This document shows positions 57,515 through 64,000 of a stretch of 64,000 nt of DNA, in pieces (the first letter of the stretch is position 1; each line of letters begins with the position of its first letter). Origin of the DNA: Pieris napi. Lineage: Eukaryota > Arthropoda > Insecta > Lepidoptera > Pieridae. The stretch is taken from assembly GCF_905475465.1 (NCBI RefSeq), contig NC_062252.1:7440001-7504000 (forward strand), written 5' to 3'. The notes under the pieces were generated by a model, which had not been told where the DNA came from, did not search any database, and was given only the letters and a program-made list of their open reading frames with translations. The position numbers were made by a program, and so were the translations under genes.

Positions 57515-58170
57515 TAGTTATACCGAGCCCTAGAATATTTTTGGACTATTGTACTCGTATATGCTACTCCCGTTTGTTTTGATATCGAAGAAAGTTATTG
57601 ATACGAATCTTGTACTAAATCAATCTTAGGAGAATACCAACATTCAAATACATTTTCTACAGATAATTAATACATTTGTATTCGTACAGATCTGTTATAC
57701 ATTGAATCACAAAGCTTTGCGCCTTGATTTTCACGGTGCGTCTGATGGCCGACCGATACCCAGCTTTGTTTTCACTTATCCGGGAGCCTCGCTCGTTACT
57801 CAAATAGCCCGCGCCGCAGTTTCACCCGGTTATTGTTTCGATGCAGATTTTACAAGAACCCGGGTATAGAATTTAACGATGTGTTATTGTATTGTTTGTA
57901 TTTCCATTTATTATCTACATATTCTTATCACAGATTTTCGAATAACCACATGCTATATAGCATACAATTCCGTTGTATAGCTAATTTTAATGTAATTATT
58001 ATATATTTAAAGTTAACTGTCGTTAAATCTCCGTCTTCGAGAGCCGAGTGTCTACTTAATTTGGCTTCTTATTAAAGTTATTGTTATATTAACATTTACC
58101 TTCCCTACATAGTAAACATAATAATTAATGGGTGAAAACTAAAATCTATTTAAAAGGTTTGGTCTCTGTG
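57515..58170. other. Unassigned spacer
   Basis: No gene recognised; the 80-codon frame 57833-58075 has no motifs. Confidence 0.3.
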
Positions 58171-58171
58171 G

Positions 58172-58317
58172 CAGTGTACTTACTGAAAAGGTGGGAGCTT
58201 TATTGTTTATTAAAATGCCAAATCATAAAATGACTGCTTCACGACTGATTTGAGAGTGACCGCCGATGCGCAAACCGCTGTGTGAGTTCGAAAAGTGAGT
58301 TACAGAATCGCAGGGCT
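58172..58317 (-). repeat. Dispersed ~145-bp repeat, inverted copy of 16088-16232
   Basis: Nearly identical to the 16.1-kb copy in reverse complement: aaatcataaaatgactgctt, cacgactgatttgagagtga, cgctgtgtgagttcgaaaag and gttacagaatcgcagggctg. The closeness of two copies 42 kb apart suggests recent spread. Confidence 0.68.
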
Positions 58318-58319
58318 GC

Positions 58320-59394
58320 TGGAAACATTTTCTCCCTGTATTGCGATACTTATACTAATTATATATTTTAAGGCTCTGGCTAATAGGAGCGACTTTGTTT
58401 GGTAAGTTAGAAAACATTAGTTTTCTCTTGACGACGACTATTTTTCAATAAAGGATTTATCTTTAAATGAGGTCTAAATACAGACGTAGTTTACAAGTGA
58501 CAGTCCCAAAAGATGAATGTTGTTTTGGCATGTTCCGATCTAAATTCCTATATTTTAATAAGGAAATAAATAAATAAATAAATTTTATGGTTCTTTTGTT
58601 TTTGATTAATTATAACATAAGCGTTGTTTGTGCACGCCGTCCTTACCTATTATCGAGGCCACACATTGGTTCTAGTGTGTGTAACATATTTTTGTACATA
58701 GTTTTCAACAATTTATACAGTGTACTAATAAATTTATCATTCAATAATTTTAGCTGATTCCATAACTGGTCAATCGCATTAAAAATAATGTACCTAATTC
58801 TCATTTACCAAAGACGATATTACATTATTAAGAACAGTTATTTATTTTAATTAAATATAGAGAATAAATAAAAATCTTGAGTTTTTAAAATATTAAATTT
58901 CCAACACAAAATACCAACTTTACTCTAAGATATTCGATTACATTTTTACCTATAATTCTAAGTCTTTGTGCTAAAAGGCTTGCTTCAATAAAGTCTGTTG
59001 TAATGAAATTTCCTCTCAACAATCAATTTATGTTAGGTTCCATCTACATAGACAGCTAATCTTTAAAAATTCTTAGTTTAATAGAGAAAAATATTGCTAT
59101 CTAAAGGCAAAATCTTTCCTATTAAAATGACATGTGTAAATTCACATACATTCAATAATAGTGGAAAAAATCATACATAAACTCAAGTATGCTTCTTCAC
59201 TATCTACAATGTAACAAAAGATTAAAACCTCCAACTTATTAAAAAAATTGTATCTACAATCTATGGCTACAATTACAACGATGACGTCATACCCTAAAAC
59301 GCGCTAACGAAGTTATCCTTCCTCTTTCCATATTACGAATGCTTAAATACTACTGGGACGTCTTGTGACATTGAGCAACTTTGCAACTTAGATT
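58320..59394. other. Unassigned AT-rich spacer
   Basis: No gene or clear repeat recognised. Confidence 0.3.
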
Positions 59395-59395
59395 T

Positions 59396-59866
59396 TTCAT
59401 GTGAAACTTCTTTAGGCGCATGAGGGTACAATTTTACGGATGAAACGCAATAATAATAGTATTAGCGTCACAAAGATGTGCAGCGTTTTTGTCGAAGAAA
59501 AGGGAGAGACCGATTGAGAGAGGGTGAGAAGTGCGAATTACCTTATAGAAACTCTATTTTTTAAATTATAATTTCGTAAAGAGAATTTATGAAATAATTA
59601 GTATTTTATATTTTATGCAAAATATCTTTTGAAATCTCAAATGATGAATTGTAAATTAAAATGCCACGTGTTTTTTATTATCGAAGAAATAAATTTAAAA
59701 AATTAAATTTATAATTTTTTTCGACACTTTTAATATTTTCCTTAAATATAATATCTTCCTTTTTCCCTCCCTCTAAGTCACGGAAATTTAGAGTTTTAGA
59801 TTTGTATAAATATGATAAAGACTTAACAATTAGTTTGCCAAAGAAGTTTCACTTCTGACATGTGTA
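59396..59866. mobile_element. Non-autonomous element, 'gtgaaacttctttaggcgca' ends
   Basis: Left end tgtgaaacttctttaggcgc; right end ccaaagaagtttcacttctg, giving short inverted ends (gtgaaacttcttt / aaagaagtttcac). The left end also occurs alone at 42956-43000. About 470 bases; no coding capacity. Confidence 0.6.
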
Positions 59867-60317
59867 CTTTGTACGCACGCACTCTTTTTTGTTTCTAAGA
59901 TTGGCCAGTCTCGCCTTGAAGGTTTCCTTCGCCGAAAGAACAATACAGCATTGAACCGAACCTGGAAACATGCCTTAATTAGAGTAGACAGATATTTTTG
60001 CATCTTTTTAAACATTGAATGGAATAAAACCCTTTGTCTGTTGAACTTTATAAATGAAAGCAAACCTATTTGTTTTCTGTTATTTGCTTCTCAATAATGT
60101 TTGTCGTGATTAAATTAAACATAACCATATCGAAGTTGATGGGAAGTTTTAATTATACAAACAACTATTCTTTTAGCATTCAATATTCTGTTTTTGATAT
60201 TAATTCTTTTTCTGTCAATTTATTTCCAACACACAAATATATATGATGACTGTAGTGCGTATTTAGTAAATCGTTGCAATATATCTTAATCTCTCAATTA
60301 TCTTACAAAGATTCTTG

Positions 60318-60530
60318 TTTTTAAAGAAAAAAACTTTTTAACCGGATTAAAGTTATGTATTATTATAAATTTACAATTATTTAACATAATTTTAAATTTA
60401 TCCGACGTTTCGCGTGCTTTACAGCGTGCGTGGTTACGGTGACTGAAGACAAAAGGTGTTGGATGTCAAAAATTGTAAATTTATAATATATATATAACTT
60501 TAATCCGGTTAAAAAGTTTTTTTTTTTAAA
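60318..60530. mobile_element. MITE with ~50-bp inverted ends
   Basis: Left aaaaactttttaaccggatt, then aaagttatgta and ataaatttacaatt, is mirrored at 60469-60522 (aattgtaaatttat, aactttaatccggttaaaaa). The core holds ccgacgtttcgcgtgcttta, self-complementary in part with the gcgtgcgtgg segment. Confidence 0.7.
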
Positions 60531-60699
60531 TGTGTAAAGGTTATGTCAATAAAAGACAATACTATTCTTGATTTTATTTTTTTAAATAGCGACATACTCT
60601 CGCATGTCAAAATAATTTTTACATAGGTACATCACACTTAACGCTGTCTTGACATTCAATCGTACTTTTAAAGTCTCAAGTTAACTAAATAAATAAATA

Positions 60700-60950
60700 A
60701 ATCAGTGGAGATTTCTCAGATTTCTGAATCTGTTTCATGATCATTTTTCAATCTAATAGGCAAGTAGGTGATCAGCCTCCAGTGCCTGACACACGCCGTC
60801 GACTTTTTGGGTGTAAGACATATTGGTTTCCTCACGATGTTTTCCTTCATCGTTCGAGCGAATGTTAAATGCGCACATAGAAAGAAATTCCGTTGGTGCA
60901 CAGCCGGGGATCGAACTTAAGACGTCAGGGATGAGAGTCGCATACAGTAA
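60700..60950 (-). mobile_element. Metulj-like tRNA-derived SINE
   Basis: Antisense copy, 3' end shortened (atcagtggagatttctcaga), otherwise with the full body, a box B complement (gatcgaacttaa, changed) and gatgagagtcgcatac in the head. Box A is lost. It follows an (aaat)n stretch. Confidence 0.85.
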
Positions 60951-61044
60951 TTACAATATCTTAATCTATAAATGAAAAAAAAAATAGCCTTTGTTCTAGT
61001 ACTACACTACACTAAACACTAAGTCCATGTCATTATGTTTTACA

Positions 61045-61190
61045 CTGGTACTCCTCCGACAGAGTGAAGGCCTACTCCAAATTCTTCCACTTATCTCTAT
61101 TTCTCGCGACAATTTTCTAATTCTGCCCCACTATCCCTTTTATTCCATCTTCCCAAGTTTCTGGTAGGCGTCCTCTCTTTCTTTCTTAAC
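61045..61190 (-). pseudogene. Non-LTR RT C-terminal remnant
   Basis: On minus the DNA retains a GRLPETWEDGIK-like stretch and a KWKNLE-like stretch (plus: cccaagtttctggtaggcgt and gcctactccaaattcttcca), the same C-terminal pattern as the 52544-55510 family, heavily decayed. Confidence 0.5.
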
Positions 61191-61737
61191 CTACATAGTA
61201 ATAATAATTTAATATAAACTTAAAATCAAATTTAAAAAGTTGTTCATTACAGCAGTGTACCTTTAACGCTATCCTTCTGATACTTACTATAATGAAGCCG
61301 TACTGAACAATTTTTTTGGGAATTAAATAATAATAGATGCAAATGAATATATTATGATAAATGTTATGAATCTAGGACATACTAAAACACTTACAGCTGT
61401 AATTTGGTCAAGCTAAAAGCATTGTAAAGTCGCCCCTATGTTCATACAATATGCACTATATTTGTATCTTTTAAAGCATGCTTATTTACGTGAAATTATT
61501 CAACAATAAGAGTATGGGGTGGACGTAATTACAGAGAATTTTAAATGCGTTTAGTGTTTTACTGGACTTGTAGACATTTTAAGTGCTTGTACAATTACTA
61601 GTTGGACGGGGTCCGGAATAAAACATGATTCAATGAGCCATAATGTAAACATAATATTGAAGAACATCGATTTCAAAGTAGGAAATAAATTTCTATTTTG
61701 TTATTATGTTCGAATAAAACTGGAATAAGTATGTTTA

Positions 61738-61848
61738 ATTTTTATAAAACAGTGCAAACGGCTTATCTGATGTTAAGTGATACCGTCGCCCATAGACACT
61801 CTCAATGTCAGTGGGTTCACGAGTGAGTCGCTGGCCTTTTTTTTTAAA
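61738..61848 (-). repeat. Helitron-like (Lep1/MINE) fragment
   Basis: ggcttatctgatgttaagtg, gataccgtcgcccatagaca and cacgagtgagtcgctggcct resemble the family order seen at 45.9 and 48.3 kb. Confidence 0.5.
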
Positions 61849-62514
61849 GTCCACCTATAAAACACTATTATCCATATAATATCAACTATTATTCATACAG
61901 ATTAGTGTCCGGATCCCGGTGCTCAATTGACCATAGATATTTTAGGAAGTTGGTGGTTCTGAACACCTTCATGCCTTGAAGGAGCTCGTACCTATTGTTA
62001 TTAGTACTCAGCCGGCTCTCATATGATTGAATTGAAATACCAACGTTTTACCCTTGCTTATCGATTCTATTATGACCTATTTAAAACAAAGTATGAAAAT
62101 TACAAATAAGTACAACATACTTCCTATTTTGCATTAAATATTATATAACATGTAGGAAATTTTAATATTAATTCTGCAAGTATTTCATTGTCGAAATGAC
62201 AATTAAATTTTACTTGTAAAGAGAAAGCTTTAGTTACCGCGAAGCTAACAAAGGAACATAGTTAATTTCGGTTTTTAAATATAGATCAAAACTGCAATAT
62301 TAAAATTCTTAAAATTCGCGAATATTAAAAATGCAAACTAAAGATTTCCTTTCGCCATCCCGCGTCATTCAAGAATGGCTCTTATTGCACCGACTCTCAT
62401 TCAGATACAGAGTTGTATCTCTATTATTTTACTCTTAAACTAGGCTAACTAAGCGTGGAGATAGAGAGAAAATGAGAGAAATACGCAATATGTGTGTCGA
62501 TACAAATTATATTG

Positions 62515-62870
62515 TAGTTATTTAAAAACAAACACATTGTTTCTATCTGTATAGACCCTAGACATCGTTGTGTTGTGGGTGACTAGTTATTTAAGAATAT
62601 AAGCTCGCTGTTGGACTGATGAGTTGACAGCTCAGTTCGGGCTGTCATGGCGAGCGTAGCTGACCAGGCATTAGATACTCATTTGTAGTATTAACGGTGA
62701 ATGTGCTAGCATTATTAAACATATTATCTCAGTATTAAGGAAATAGATAGTATAAAAACGAACGTTTAGTAGTTTAATCTTACAGGCTTATCTAAATTTC
62801 AACGATATTTAAATATTCTAATTATATTATTATATATACTTTTTGTATCAACTAATCTTAAAATGACAAA
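62515..62870 (-). repeat. Dispersed repeat, inverted copy of 38470-38845
   Basis: Landmarks: tttctatctgtatagaccct, agttcgggctgtcatgg, gaccaggcattagatactca, aaaaacgaacgtttagtagt and cttaaaatgacaaaagtcaa. See the 38.5-kb copy. Confidence 0.7.
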
Positions 62871-63045
62871 AGTCAAAAGTCAAAGATCATTTATTCATGT
62901 AGGTAACACAATGTACACTTATGTACGTCAAAAAAGAAAATAACATTAAATGCTTCTAATTTTACATTTACTGCCAGTTCTCAAATCAAGGGCGTAGAAC
63001 GGAAGAGTGGAACTGACAATAAACTTCTTTACATTTCCAACTATC
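62870..63045 (-). mobile_element. CR1-type 3' UTR fragment
   Basis: aagtcaaagatcatttattc (tail and end), gtaggtaacacaatgtacac, tttacatttactgccagttc and tcaaatcaagggcgtagaac match the 3' UTR of the element at 380-3750 in the same orientation; it is more complete than the other fragments. Confidence 0.72.
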
Positions 63046-63049
63046 TATT

Positions 63050-64000
63050 AGGCAATCACCGAAACCAAGTAATTTTTTCCCCTATCACAAAAACACTAGT
63101 AAAAATTCCATCTCCATACAGCGTATCACTTTGAGAGTGCTGTAATTGAAATCGTCTAACTAGAAAATTCTACAATACAATTTTTACAAATGAAAATATA
63201 AAACTCAACGCAATTCAGCCCGGCGTTAATTCAGCCCATATTGAGATTTAAATAAGCCTTCATTTTAAAGGCCCATTAAAAATCTTTTCTATGACTTTTT
63301 ACATGAAGGCTGTTTAAGGCTTTTAAGCCACACGCTGTTAATTACCCTGGTCAGTGGAAATTACTTTACGTTGTTTCATTTTATGTAATTTAACATTTCT
63401 ATGGCGCGTGGTTTATCATATGTGCGATGAATATGAATTCAGAGAGACAATTTATTTTTAATGCTAAATGAAAATGTTGCAGTGGAAAAGTAATCTTTTC
63501 AAATGCTTTATAAATCCGCAACGTAATTAAGTTTTAAATGCCCTTTTTTAAATTCCTGTAAAACCGTAATACTACAAAGCCGAGCCTGTTTTTCCTGGAC
63601 CAATGTTACCATCAAGACAAGACAATCGACGGCATCGAGATTTTTAGGATTGAAGACATTCATTTACAAGGTAAAATTTCTTACTATCACTGTAGGAGAT
63701 GGGTATGTACCACGACTTGTTTATGATATGTGCAAGAAAATAAAGCATGCACGTGATTATTCAAAGATATTGTTTTTGTTTAATTAAAAGGTCAATCATT
63801 CATTTTGTTGCTTAAAGATGTGGGGTCTCTCTGCATCTTCTACCGAATTTAGCATAGCACACTCTTCGTGTTAGGATTAATAACTGCAGTATATATATCT
63901 GAGTTTCATCATCGGCCGTCGAGGCACAATACGAAATACCACTCGTAACACCTCGTCGTCCGTCGATCCACAACTGAGCGTTTTAAAAGGCAGTTTTTGC
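63050..64000. other. Unassigned sequence to window end
   Basis: No gene or clear repeat recognised. Confidence 0.3.

Overview
The window is insect nuclear DNA, almost certainly from a moth or butterfly (Lepidoptera). It is AT-rich, has split genes with GT-AG introns, and is filled with repeats of types I associate with Lepidoptera: a Metulj-like tRNA-derived SINE in more than a dozen copies, Helitron-like Lep1/MINE fragments, CR1 and other non-LTR retrotransposons, and several foldback/MITE families. There are no bacterial features, rRNA genes or CRISPR arrays.

One clear host gene is present. On the minus strand (34367 down to 25374) lies a delta(24)-sterol reductase (DHCR24) gene. I could rebuild it by hand as nine coding exons with in-phase GT-AG introns, giving an unbroken product of about 511 residues, the size of the vertebrate enzyme. 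In plant-feeding insects this enzyme reduces desmosterol to cholesterol, the last step of phytosterol dealkylation. Its introns hold a tRNA-derived SINE, a MITE with a long G-run, a Helitron fragment, an 18-bp minisatellite and a perfect hairpin.

Layout: 1-370 unassigned; 380-3750 a nearly whole CR1-type retrotransposon (minus) broken by one in-frame stop; 3.75-25 kb a mosaic of SINEs, MITEs, retroelement 3' fragments and AT-rich DNA, including a 1.46-kb foldback at 16.9-18.4 kb; 25.4-34.4 kb DHCR24; 34.7-35.3 kb its upstream side, possibly with a divergent short first exon; 35.3-51 kb more repeats, including decayed RT tails; 51.7-55.65 kb an apparently intact two-ORF non-LTR retrotransposon (plus); 55.7-64 kb repeats again, including a foldback element carrying a nested SINE.

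The most notable observation is in the intact retrotransposon. ORF1 and ORF2 are in the same frame, with no stop between them except the ORF1 terminator, and that terminator lies in the context UAA CAA UUA. The six bases after it are those of the tobamovirus-type leaky stop. This suggests that the reverse transcriptase may be made partly as an ORF1-ORF2 readthrough fusion.
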